Shown: positions 20,826 through 29,383, counted from the first letter of the stretch. The stretch: 64,000 bases of DNA from Shewanella aestuarii (GCF_011765625.1 NZ_CP050313.1:2662501-2726500), one strand, 5' to 3'. Notes: a model not told the origin generated them from the sequence alone. Numbers and translations: made by a program.

Positions 20826-20896
20826 AGCAATTTCGCCGTAAACCCTCGCCCGATGAGGGCGGGGATATAAGGAATAAGACGCGATAGCGTCTTATT
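20826..20896. repeat. IS200/IS605-type end with stem-loops, copy 2
   Basis: Contains the AGCAATTTCGCC and TAAACCCTCGCCCGATGAGG block shared with 16598-16641. It is followed by a perfect hairpin with 10-bp arms (AATAAGACGC and GCGTCTTATT, loop GATA) that overlaps the tnpA stop codon. Such subterminal hairpins are what single-stranded-DNA transposases of the Y1 family recognise. Confidence 0.55.
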
Positions 20897-21003
20897 CTGG
20901 AGTCGATTGACTCTCTACATAGGCTTTTAATGTTTCAATTGTTGCACCGCCAGCAGTGCAAGCAAAGTATGATCGAGACCATAGGGCTGAGCTTTTGCCC
21001 TGC
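20892..21003 (-). pseudogene. IS200/IS605 TnpA (Y1 transposase) C-terminal fragment
   Basis: The minus strand codes SALWSRSYFACTAGGATIET and ends in ESQSTPE and a stop. This is the characteristic C-terminus of IS200/IS605 TnpA (LWSRSYF, then GGA). The HUH active site and catalytic tyrosine region are missing because upstream sequence turns directly into tnpB-like sequence. Inactive remnant. Confidence 0.7.
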
Positions 21004-21019
21004 CTTGTAAGGCAGCGTT

Positions 21020-21538
21020 TTTCAAGGTAGTTGTCGCTTAAACTGGCGTAAGTCTCAGGGCGCAAAGCGCTCTCTGGGCTGGATACCTTTTAAGACAGGC
21101 GCGGCAAGCTTCAAAGACGGTCAGGTTTACTTTAATCGCCAGCATTTCAAGGTATGGGATAGTTACGGTTTATCACAGTATAAGTTCAAATCAGGCTCTT
21201 TCAATGAAGATTCTCGCGGTCGCTGGTACTTCAATGTTGTGGTTGAGGTAAAAGTCGAACAGAGCAAAGGCACAAGTGCTATCGGTATTGACTTAGGCTG
21301 CAAGGAGGCTGCTACAGATAGCGATGGTGGTCGAGTTGTTGGTCGTCAATACCGAAAGTTGGAGTCTAAGCTCGGTATCGCTCAACGGGCTAGAAATAAG
21401 CACCGAGTTAAGGCAATTCATGCCAAAATTAAAAATCGCAGGTCTGATGATTTGCACAAGCACAGCCACCATCTAGTAGATAGTAATGCGGCTATTTTCG
21501 TTGGTAACGTTAATTATTTAGGCATGGCTAAAGACTAA
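21020..21538 (+). pseudogene. TnpB (IS200/IS605 accessory RNA-guided nuclease) remnant
   Basis: One open frame codes LGWIPFKTGAASFKDG, GRWYFNVVVEV and then GIDLGCKEAAT, the first RuvC aspartate motif of TnpB. After HAKIKNRRSDDLHKHS and FVGNVNYLGMAKD it hits a stop. Just beyond it the continuation (ATGGCTAAGTCCGTTTTAAG, reading MAKSVLR) appears in another frame, so the 3' end is frameshifted. The N-terminus and the RuvC-II/III and zinc-finger parts are missing. It is not functional. It abuts the tnpA fragment, consistent with one decayed element. Confidence 0.7.
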
Positions 21539-21630
21539 AATGGCTAAGTCCGTTTTAAGGTCTTTTTATTTGCCAAAAATTTTAAATGACCTATCATAAG
21601 CACTATAAACAAGTCACTAAAGGTGAATAT

Positions 21631-21885
21631 ATGCAAATCATAAGACCGATACTTGCTGATAACACAACGAGTATTTCCGAGTTAAAGAAAAATCCAATGG
21701 CTGTTGTTGAGCAGGCCGATGGGTTTCCGGTAGCTGTATTGAATAGAAATAAGCCTGAATTCTATTGTGTTCCAGCGGATGCTTATGAGGCGATGCTGGA
21801 TAAACTGGAAGATATTGAGTTGACTCAACTCGTTAAAGAACGACTTGAGCAAGATGAGGTAGAGGTAAGCCTTGACGACCTATAA
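21631..21885 (+). CDS. relB: RelB/Phd-YefM-type antitoxin
   Basis: An 84-residue antitoxin expected to bind and neutralise the downstream RelE and to repress the operon. An N-terminal Phd/YefM-like fold is recognisable (SISELKKNPMAVVEQADGFP, then VAVLNRNKPEFYCVPADAYEAM). The acidic C-terminus (EQDEVEVSLDDL) would wrap the toxin. The ATG at 21631 is chosen because AAGGTGA lies just upstream; an in-frame upstream ATG at 21586 has no such site. It overlaps relE by 14 bases. The pair lies just after a tnpB remnant. Confidence 0.9.
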   Translation: MQIIRPILADNTTSISELKKNPMAVVEQADGFPVAVLNRNKPEFYCVPADAYEAMLDKLEDIELTQLVKERLEQDEVEVSLDDL

Positions 21886-22159
21886 GCTCGTTTTCAAGCG
21901 CGATGCGGAGAAAGAATGGCGAAAGCTTGATTCCCCAATTCGGGAACAGTTTAAAAAGAAGCTGCTGGAGCGCCTAGAGAATCCCAGAGTCGAATCAGCT
22001 CGACTTAGCGGAATGGAAGATTGTTACAAGATTAAATTGCGTAGCGCAGGATACAGGCTTGTATATCAGGTTAGAGATAATGAGCTAGTTATCTCGGTTG
22101 TTGCGGTTGGAAAGCGCGAGCGCAATCATGTTTACAAAACTGCAGTTAAGAGAATATAG
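21872..22159 (+). CDS. relE: RelE-family mRNA interferase toxin
   Basis: A 95-residue RelE/ParE-superfamily toxin: YKLVFKRDAEKEWRKLD, a basic helix (KKKLLERLENPRVES), then YKIKLRSAGYRLVYQV and VISVVAVGKRERNHVY. Basic residues and the C-terminal RxRN..Y pattern match ribosome-dependent RelE rather than gyrase-poisoning ParE. It starts at TTG inside relB, so it is translationally coupled. Its last bases overlap the end of a broken gene on the other strand, which places the edge of an insertion here. Confidence 0.9.
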   Translation: MTTYKLVFKRDAEKEWRKLDSPIREQFKKKLLERLENPRVESARLSGMEDCYKIKLRSAGYRLVYQVRDNELVISVVAVGKRERNHVYKTAVKRI

Positions 22160-22340
22160 GAAGCAGATTTATACGTTTGACTTGATCTTGAGTTAAGTCA
22201 TTTTGATTAGCGGTGCTCAAGTCGTCCTTATTCTTAAAGCAAAGTAAGACTGATATTTGATTTTCATTACACCCCCATTTACCAAGAATCTTTAAAACCC
22301 CCTTGAGTCCAATTTTAAATTCTTTCTGTGTAAGCGCCAT
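22146..22340 (-). pseudogene. Truncated Xre/MbcA/ParS-type antitoxin gene (5' part)
   Basis: The 64-residue frame begins behind a strong TAGGAGG site, so it is a genuine gene start. LKGVLKILGKWGCNENQISVLL and then LTQDQVKRINLLPIF match the N-terminal HTH of DUF2384-type antitoxins (KWG-x5-Q, D-x-V-x-RI-x-LL). Full-length members continue with a toxin-binding region of about 60 residues. That region is missing: the frame stops at the junction with relBE. No RES or other partner toxin remains. Likely broken when the relBE/IS segment inserted. Confidence 0.5.
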
Positions 22341-22569
22341 ACAAACCTCCTAATAACCACAATAAACATTTAAAATCATAATCTTAATAAAGAAACGTAA
22401 TCACTAAACATCTAAAATCATACTGACTAAAAAGCTGAATAGAAGAAAAAACAACCATGACCGTTGATTTATACAGCAATTAACTGTACAAATAAACAGT
22501 AGTGCAAATTAATGACTAAATACACGCATCTATAAATAGGGAAATGGGATGATTTAGGAAAATATCGTT

Positions 22570-23043
22570 ATGCCAAAGACAAAAAAGTTGCCGCTAAACT
22601 CGCTTCAATTGCACCTCCATCCGAATCTGGTTACTTTACTATCAGGTGACAGATTAACGCAGTCAAAACTTCCAGATATTCAATTTCTTTCAGTTGAACA
22701 ACTTCAATGTGTGCTTGATTCATGTCCCATACCTGTATTGAAACACGAAAAAGAAGGACAGTATTTTATATTGGCAGCAATGCCTATTATTGAAAGTATT
22801 CTCAGCCATGATGCATCATTAAAGTTAAATGCATCGCTCATTATTTATGAAGAAGCTGAACCAATCATGTCTACTCTTGCGCTCATCAAGCCAGCATTAC
22901 TTATTCCTGAATTCAAATATTTACCACAGCGATTGCACAGTCGACTAGGGAAAGCAAAATTACTTAACTTAGCCATACCTAGCAAAAAACAGCTTAGTCA
23001 TTTAGCTCAAATGTCCCCTTCTTGTATTAGAGAGAGTAAATAA
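22570..23043 (+). CDS. Small protein heading the recombinase operon, possibly ParB/Srx-like
   Basis: A 157-residue soluble protein I do not recognise. The order of elements (LPLNSLQLHLHPN, then LSVEQLQCVLDSCPIPVLKH, EGQYFILAAMPIIESI, and NASLIIYEE) loosely follows a ParB/sulfiredoxin-like domain: positional address, P-x-P-V-L, a strand with YF-I-x-A-x, then I-I-Y. The GERR nucleotide-binding motif of ParB is absent, so any relation is remote. TTAGGAAA precedes the ATG. A 155-base gap separates it from the next gene, so it may be co-transcribed or have its own promoter. A regulatory or DNA-site-recognition role for the element is inference. Confidence 0.6.
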   Translation: MPKTKKLPLNSLQLHLHPNLVTLLSGDRLTQSKLPDIQFLSVEQLQCVLDSCPIPVLKHEKEGQYFILAAMPIIESILSHDASLKLNASLIIYEEAEPIMSTLALIKPALLIPEFKYLPQRLHSRLGKAKLLNLAIPSKKQLSHLAQMSPSCIRESK

Positions 23044-23200
23044 ACCTTGAGCAAAACTTAATTCAATAAACTGACCTTATTGATTAAATATTACCCATAT
23101 CTCAAAAAATAATAATTAGTGGGCCCAAATTAGCCTCCTTATTTAACTTTTAAGTTGAATTATTTTGATATCGTAAAAAAAAAGCTGAAGTGAGTAAGTG

Positions 23201-24799
23201 ATGAATAATGAAGCCATAAAGTCAAAAGAGCGATACAAAAATAGTGGGGCGCCATTTCCTAATGCTCAATTTTACGGGTTTAAGCTAATAGCAGCATTAT
23301 TAAGGTTGAAAAAACGATACCCTCCATTACACATAGAAACTGTAACGCCATTTGACCGAGCACTTTTTAACTTCTTATATCTATGGTTAACAGGATCACT
23401 AGCATCATGTAAATCAATCGAAGATATTCCAGACATCACTATAGTCAGTGGTAGCCACCCCTGTCAGCCAAATAGCCTAAGAAGCATTCGTAAGAGTGCT
23501 CCTTCTTGGATCGAATACGCTATCGCTGTTCCAACTAAACATGGCGTTAATTGGCAATGGCAACCGATCCCAAACGGGTTAAACCATTGGTTCTCTGACG
23601 CAATAACAAAAACAAAGCAAACTGAGAAATGCTGGATATTGGAAAAAAAAGAAAAAGAAAAATTCTTTTCCTTTATCAATGACAAATGGCGCACTCCTAC
23701 AGCATTAAAAGGTAAATATCTGACTCGAAAGGACGCACTGTTCAATTACTTTAATAAAATGGCTCAATGTGATCCTAACCTGCCAACACCGGCAAAAGCA
23801 GTTTTGCTTGGGGTCAATAAGTTACATCACTTTAGCGCTTTAAATTATCAAAGACGAGATAGCGAACAAATAAGATATGATATTTTCAAAGCACAAACAC
23901 ACTACTTGGATCGACTACGTCAAGCCATCACAGAACCAGCATTAATATCATTATTTAGTGCCCCAAAACCTATTACTCATACAGATTCTCAGATCATTCA
24001 CTTTTCAGCTAAACAACAAGATTACTTATGCACCCCTGGAAGAATCCCCTCCTTACATTATGATGTATCAACAGCTTTGCGAACCTATATTCAATCCCCA
24101 CCGATTTATCTAGGTTCACTACGACAAGTCAAAGTTGACTCTGTACGTCGTTTTTTTCACGAACTTCACCTTCAGGGTCAAAAGCTTGAGCGAAGTAAAC
24201 ATACTCAAGAAACCTTGCTAGAGCTCTATAACTTTAGAGTATTTGAACTCGCACTGTTGTTTATCGTATTAACAAGTACACGCCCCACACACGAAATCAC
24301 ATTTCTGAAAGAGTATTGCTTTGATAAGCAGTCTGTCATCGTCTTTGATAAAGGGTGCTATCGATCTATTTGGTTATGTGAATATTTTCGTCACGCATTA
24401 TCTCGCTACGAATTTTTGCAGCAAAACTTGCGTCGTCATTCATCAACCACATTTGATACTCCCTTAATGTGGTTTTTAGTTGATAACCATCTAACTGTAA
24501 AACCATTATCAGCAAAATCATTGCGTCAATTTACGGCGAAATGGTGGGCTAAAGCTAACTCAGGAGAAATTGCTGTGCCCTATCAATTACGCCATTTTTT
24601 TGCTCAGCACGCGTTAACATCATCATCCCCTACACTCACCTCACAAGACATAGACAGACTGATGGGGCATGCTAATTGGGGCGAGCAACTGGGTAGTGAC
24701 ATGCTCTTTCCTGTCGCACAAAACAAACTGACTTCCTTTTTAAATAAAATCCCTGAGTTTTTAAATTTAGCCAAAATAGAAGGGGCTCATCATGGCTAA
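23201..24799 (+). CDS. Tyrosine-recombinase-like protein lacking the nucleophile tyrosine
   Basis: A 532-residue protein. The C-terminal 190 residues have a tyrosine-recombinase layout: box I arginine (TSTRPTHEIT, R361), a lysine hairpin (VIVFDKGCYRSIWL), box II as YQLRHFF (R464; the usual His is Tyr), and LMGHANW (H490). No tyrosine occurs anywhere after H490, so strand cleavage by this subunit is unlikely. The N-terminal 330 residues have no recognised domain and would carry DNA-binding or protein contacts. ATG at 23201 is preferred to the GTG one codon earlier. It overlaps the next gene by 8 bases, so the two are translationally coupled. A structural partner of the active recombinase next door is inferred. 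Confidence 0.75.
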   Translation: MNNEAIKSKERYKNSGAPFPNAQFYGFKLIAALLRLKKRYPPLHIETVTPFDRALFNFLYLWLTGSLASCKSIEDIPDITIVSGSHPCQPNSLRSIRKSAPSWIEYAIAVPTKHGVNWQWQPIPNGLNHWFSDAITKTKQTEKCWILEKKEKEKFFSFINDKWRTPTALKGKYLTRKDALFNYFNKMAQCDPNLPTPAKAVLLGVNKLHHFSALNYQRRDSEQIRYDIFKAQTHYLDRLRQAITEPALISLFSAPKPITHTDSQIIHFSAKQQDYLCTPGRIPSLHYDVSTALRTYIQSPPIYLGSLRQVKVDSVRRFFHELHLQGQKLERSKHTQETLLELYNFRVFELALLFIVLTSTRPTHEITFLKEYCFDKQSVIVFDKGCYRSIWLCEYFRHALSRYEFLQQNLRRHSSTTFDTPLMWFLVDNHLTVKPLSAKSLRQFTAKWWAKANSGEIAVPYQLRHFFAQHALTSSSPTLTSQDIDRLMGHANWGEQLGSDMLFPVAQNKLTSFLNKIPEFLNLAKIEGAHHG

Positions 24800-27689
24800 G
24801 GGAACACTAACAGCTCAGATGATTGTCAACTACCGTGTAGATCAGGGCATGGATTGTGAACAAAGCAGAGATATTCAATGGGTATGCAATATGCTTAACT
24901 CATTAAATATTAAGGAACGAGCATTATCTCAACAGCAGCTTTTAGAGATCAATAAACACATTGGAAGCATTCCTACTGGTCGACAAAGAACATTATTCAA
25001 AGCACTTAATCAAGTCTTGTTCTACTTAAAAGAAATATGTAACTGGAGGTTACCTGAAGTTAAAGAGCAAGTTTTTCGTGATGAATCGATGATGTGGCTA
25101 CTTGGTATTTTAAAAAATAATCAACTGGCAGGTGAATGTTTTGCCAAATATAAGTCGCAACGTGAATCATTTATGAATGAACGATGGCATAACTTAGGTT
25201 GGACATTACTCGTTCTGAACTTTGAAGTCGCCCCGCTACACTTATCATACTGGCAAAAGATATTATCAACGCCGACTTCTATCGAGTTTTTTGAAGGACA
25301 ATTTACACTCAAAGTGCCCCACTCTAAGCCTATTGCCTCATATGCTAATGAGAAAACGATGAGCTTTACCCGTTATACACTGCCAGCTTTTCCTTTGAGG
25401 GTTTTGCAAGATTTTTACAAATCAACCACTGAAAATGGGTTAACTATTAAATCATTATTGGATGCGATTAATCGGTGGGTAGATAATAAACCCTATTATT
25501 TCGCACCAATGACATCATCAAAGTGGCTGCGCACATTTCAATCTTTTTGGCATCATCACTATGTTGTGCCGCCAGTTTTATTGCGAGACTTGAGTGATCC
25601 TATGCGTCATGTCGCAACACTTGAACCCACAAAGTCTAGCTTTGTTGATGCCATAAAGGAAAAGTCATTATTCATACCACCATTGAAGCAAACAAATTTC
25701 GTTGATGAAAATAAAGAACTCGGCACTAGAAACCCACAATGGCCCCATAAAGCGCTCATAAAATTTCATAAACAATCACCTAACAAGAAACATCTAAGGC
25801 CAGTTACGCCTGCTTGGGAGCAACAAAATGTACTCCCAAAACTGTTCTTCCTCTTTACTGAGGAACTATTTAATGAGGGTGGGGTTAAAAAGAAAACCCT
25901 GCCGCCACAAAGTATCGACCGCTACACAAACTTTTATAAGAGTTTAAGTCCATTGAGCTTTGATGATGCCTGCGACTCAGAGAAGTTGCATCTTTGGGCA
26001 CATACAGAATTTGAGCGTTTAGATGATAAAACCACACCTTGGCATTTATATAATTTTCTTCGAAGTGCAGCACATCAAGAGCTCACTGACCAGTTAGATT
26101 TAGGTCAATTTGAGCGCCCTGAACTCCCTTCTCTTGTTGATCCATTTTGCCTCAATGTTTCTCAAGTCAATAATGCTGTAGCACTATTACTCTCGTCACA
26201 AAATGGTGATGCCATGCAACGGCTATTTGCCAGCATAGCGGTCATTCTTGGTTACTATGGAGCAATGCGAAGAGGTGAAGTGTTAAGGCTGCGCCTTGGC
26301 CACATATCGTTAAGCCCTCAAAACAAACAGCTTTTCAATATCGTGATAACAAAAACTCCTGAGGGGAGCACCAAAAACGGCAAGACAAGAATCGTCAGTG
26401 CATTTATGCCTGAATCAGCAGCGAAACTGATCCGAATATTACTAAAAATCAAAGCTGGCAGTGATGAAACTCAGCCTTTTCTTGGGTTTCAACACGAATC
26501 TATACATTTCCGTTCCAGTCATTACATTTACCCTGCGACTCAGGCGCTAAAAGCCCTTTTCGGCCCCCAAATACGTTTCCATCATTTACGGCATGGCGGA
26601 GCAGAGTTACTTTACTTACAGGGATTGCACCTTGCGTATCAGCGTCAAGGATGCCATCTATCCAGCATCCTTCAAGATGAAGCAACAGAAGCAATGCTGT
26701 GTAACGAAAGTTGCATAGCGCGATTTGATTTTTGGTTAGAAGGCCGCCCACTTAACGAACTGAATGTCGGGTTACTCCTCGACATTATTTCAAAACAATT
26801 AGGCCACTCCAGCTATTCAACTACACGGCGCCATTACCTACATGGCATGGATAAAACCGTTGAAATACTCAAACCAACTTATCGCCAATACTCAAGAGCA
26901 GAACTGCGCTATTTACTGAATATTCCCGTCAGTTCAAATGATATATCACGTATTTTAAGCTCACTTTCCCCTGAGTATTCATTACTGAGCAACAAGGATA
27001 AAAAGCAGTTTCAACCCCAATTGGCAGAAAGCCAAATTCTCAAAAAAATGAAACTTAGTCATTTTATGGGGGAAAAAAGTTCTGCAAACAATAAACAACC
27101 TCACACTTATGGCAATGATGATTTTGCATCTCTTTGGATAAGTTCATTACCTAAAGACTTTGTCGATAAACATACATCCTCATTTCATTACTTTTGCAAA
27201 AAGTCATTTATATCACTGAATAATGAAACCTTAGACTTCAATACCGTCAGTACTCAATGGCGGCAATTGACACAAGGGCAATATTTAAACTTTACCAATA
27301 AAGAACTAACCGCACTCAAAACACTAGGGGTCCCAAGAATCATTCCCCACAAACCAAAGGCTAGAGCATGCATAGAAACACTTGACCTTCATTTTAAATG
27401 CCCATGCAATCAAAAAATATTGCAAGCTTTTAAGACCCTGTGTCACGAAGGTGCGTTAAAGCGTTACAAAGCAATTTTTGTACTTGAACAAAACAGAAAA
27501 ATCCTTAAAAGCAATAAATTAAATATGGTTAAACAGCAATTTTTGCGAAAAGGTGATGAGGCTCGCCAACACATAATCCCTACGGGAAATACTCAATTAA
27601 CCATCACGTTAGAAACCCTCATTCCGTCCACGCTGCTACAGCAAGCCCTAGAAGAATATTTCACACATTTAATATCACAAAAAGGATAA
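24792..27689 (+). CDS. Large tyrosine recombinase with long N- and C-terminal extensions
   Basis: A 965-residue protein with a complete recombinase core in its middle: GAMRRGEVLRLRLGH (R493), a lysine-containing hairpin near ITKTPEGSTKNGKTR, FHHLRHGGAELL (H597 and R600), QLGHSSYSTT (H672) and RRHYLHG (nucleophile Y682). Typical integrases are 300-450 residues. Here about 470 residues precede and 280 follow the core. The tail includes HFKCPCNQKILQAF, a possible metal-binding pair. The insertion between R600 and H672 (about 70 residues) is also longer than usual. It lies between two coupled genes, with 6 bases to the next. It is expected to catalyse integration and excision of the surrounding element. 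TnpB of Tn554-type elements is a distant comparison. Confidence 0.85.
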   Translation: MAKGTLTAQMIVNYRVDQGMDCEQSRDIQWVCNMLNSLNIKERALSQQQLLEINKHIGSIPTGRQRTLFKALNQVLFYLKEICNWRLPEVKEQVFRDESMMWLLGILKNNQLAGECFAKYKSQRESFMNERWHNLGWTLLVLNFEVAPLHLSYWQKILSTPTSIEFFEGQFTLKVPHSKPIASYANEKTMSFTRYTLPAFPLRVLQDFYKSTTENGLTIKSLLDAINRWVDNKPYYFAPMTSSKWLRTFQSFWHHHYVVPPVLLRDLSDPMRHVATLEPTKSSFVDAIKEKSLFIPPLKQTNFVDENKELGTRNPQWPHKALIKFHKQSPNKKHLRPVTPAWEQQNVLPKLFFLFTEELFNEGGVKKKTLPPQSIDRYTNFYKSLSPLSFDDACDSEKLHLWAHTEFERLDDKTTPWHLYNFLRSAAHQELTDQLDLGQFERPELPSLVDPFCLNVSQVNNAVALLLSSQNGDAMQRLFASIAVILGYYGAMRRGEVLRLRLGHISLSPQNKQLFNIVITKTPEGSTKNGKTRIVSAFMPESAAKLIRILLKIKAGSDETQPFLGFQHESIHFRSSHYIYPATQALKALFGPQIRFHHLRHGGAELLYLQGLHLAYQRQGCHLSSILQDEATEAMLCNESCIARFDFWLEGRPLNELNVGLLLDIISKQLGHSSYSTTRRHYLHGMDKTVEILKPTYRQYSRAELRYLLNIPVSSNDISRILSSLSPEYSLLSNKDKKQFQPQLAESQILKKMKLSHFMGEKSSANNKQPHTYGNDDFASLWISSLPKDFVDKHTSSFHYFCKKSFISLNNETLDFNTVSTQWRQLTQGQYLNFTNKELTALKTLGVPRIIPHKPKARACIETLDLHFKCPCNQKILQAFKTLCHEGALKRYKAIFVLEQNRKILKSNKLNMVKQQFLRKGDEARQHIIPTGNTQLTITLETLIPSTLLQQALEEYFTHLISQKG

Positions 27690-27695
27690 CTAACT

Positions 27696-28943
27696 ATGCC
27701 AAAATTAATTTTTAAGCCGGAACATCGACAACCCATGAACTACCTTTTAGAAAAAGTCAGTAAATCAGATGCAGAAGCCCGGATCTCATTCATTATCAAT
27801 GATGAAACATGCAAAATAATTAACGGATCAGGTGATGACATTCAGATCATCAGCCTTTATTTAGAAAAATCTTGGCGATTAAAAAAAGGAGAATGGAGCC
27901 TATCTGCAAGTAGCTTTAAACAATGTTGGTGTCATCAGCACGAGTACACTTCCCAGAAAGAAGACTTTGAAATCGTCATCGAATATGACTCCAAAAAAAC
28001 CTTTCCATATGTTGATACCTTGATTAATGGCGAGTCACGAATTTATATTTATGCCCAGGAGCCAGTAACAGAACACCTTGATTTTCTACTGCTTTCAGAA
28101 CAAGCAAAACAGCACATAGTATCGACGACCTCAATCAAATCAATTATCAAAGCTGCGGAAACACACACGCCTTTTGATGCTTTCGAAATTAATAAAGCAC
28201 AATCAAAAATTCGTATTGAGCGTGACAATGAAATTATTCCATATGCACTTCCCCAAGCATTAATCCCAGAATTCGACTTGCTATTAAATAAAGAAAGCGT
28301 CGAAAACTTGAGTCGTCTATGCGATTCAACTCGATCTGACACACTGTCTATCTATACCGATGATGAACGAGCGATATTTAGTGATGGCAATCGCGTCGTG
28401 TCAAGTTCGTTACTTTCTTTACGAGATTATGCTCATAAAAAGGAAACGTCTTATACCGTTGAGCAAAAGCTTGTGATCAATACCTATACCTTAAAAGACG
28501 AAATTGAAAGTTATCGCAATATGGCCATCGTAAAAAAAGCAAACGAAGCACTACTATACATCGATAATACTAACGTGATGCTAGCCGGATTAACAAAGGA
28601 AACCGGTGGTAATCGATTTTTGTCAGCAGATCACATCAGTGAAACACAGCCTGCGGTTTACCGCATTAACTTAAGTGCACTTGCAAAGGTAAAAGTTAAA
28701 GACGTCACAACAGCCTATCAAATCAAGGTGCAATTGCTACTTGGTCAAGATGGTAAACGAAAACTGGGCTTCTATAACGATAAAGATTCAACACATCCTT
28801 ATGAAAGTGTTTACGATATTGAGCTCGCACCAGAGAAAATGGCCGAGGTGCTAGAAGCTAAAAAAGCACTCGAATCAAAAATGAAAAAGAATCGAGGGGG
28901 ACCTGAGCAACAGGGCGACATGTTAGGGTTTGATGATATTTAA
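27696..28943 (+). CDS. Third gene of the recombinase operon, unknown fold
   Basis: A 415-residue soluble protein with no confident family. It is rich in beta-strand-like segments (ARISFIINDETCKIING, TLSIYTDDERAIFSDGNRVV, ALLYIDNTNVMLAGL), which occur at roughly regular intervals. That faintly recalls the repeated half-domains of a sliding clamp, but I see no diagnostic motif. The C-terminus is a charged tail (EAKKALESKMKKNRGG) ending QQGDMLGFDDI, with an acidic hydrophobic tip like those used by SSB-type proteins to recruit partners. It starts 6 bases after the 965-residue recombinase, so the three are one operon. An accessory role in transposition or target choice is inference. Confidence 0.6.
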   Translation: MPKLIFKPEHRQPMNYLLEKVSKSDAEARISFIINDETCKIINGSGDDIQIISLYLEKSWRLKKGEWSLSASSFKQCWCHQHEYTSQKEDFEIVIEYDSKKTFPYVDTLINGESRIYIYAQEPVTEHLDFLLLSEQAKQHIVSTTSIKSIIKAAETHTPFDAFEINKAQSKIRIERDNEIIPYALPQALIPEFDLLLNKESVENLSRLCDSTRSDTLSIYTDDERAIFSDGNRVVSSSLLSLRDYAHKKETSYTVEQKLVINTYTLKDEIESYRNMAIVKKANEALLYIDNTNVMLAGLTKETGGNRFLSADHISETQPAVYRINLSALAKVKVKDVTTAYQIKVQLLLGQDGKRKLGFYNDKDSTHPYESVYDIELAPEKMAEVLEAKKALESKMKKNRGGPEQQGDMLGFDDI

Positions 28944-29383
28944 ACGAGCCGCAAATGGGCTAGTGTTCAGCACCCGTTGTATTGTTCTCGCATAGTTAGT
29001 GAAAATGTTAAAGTCGAAAGCTTAAACAATAAAGCACTGGACAAATAACCAGTATCGATTATAGTGATAGGTGTATTTTTAACCAATAGTACTCAATTGA
29101 ATGCTATTGGGAGAAAATACAAAATGAAAGATAGGAAGGTAATATTTAAGACGTAAGCTAAGCAGTAAAAAGTAGACAGTAATGAGTTAACTTGCGCGTT
29201 TTAAAAGCCTTGTTAACCTAAAGAAACCGAAAAAAGAAGCAGTTGGGGCAGAGTGGCTGCAACCACCCTACCCCGTACCGGCTGCATTGACTATTAAACC
29301 ACCCCAGCCGATGGCCAAATTCTAACGAATTCCATTGGTAAGGGACAGATCTATTTAATGATCGCAAATCAATGGAGGCCACT
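28944..29383. other. Leader region between the recombinase operon and the integrase
   Basis: About 440 bases with no supported gene. Two structured parts stand out. One is a hairpin with arms CCAATAG and CTATTGG around 29080-29108. The other is an imperfect 12-bp stem (GGGGCAGAGTGG with CCACCCTACCCC, 29245-29273) flanked by GCAG and CTGC. Such structure next to an integrase gene suggests recombinase binding sites or an attachment site, but no duplicated core was found by eye. Confidence 0.4.

Noticed and set aside
29239..29285. G/C-rich hairpin considered as a tRNA or attachment-site tRNA fragment
   Set aside because: No cloverleaf, no T-loop GTTCGA-type motif and no CCA end could be placed.
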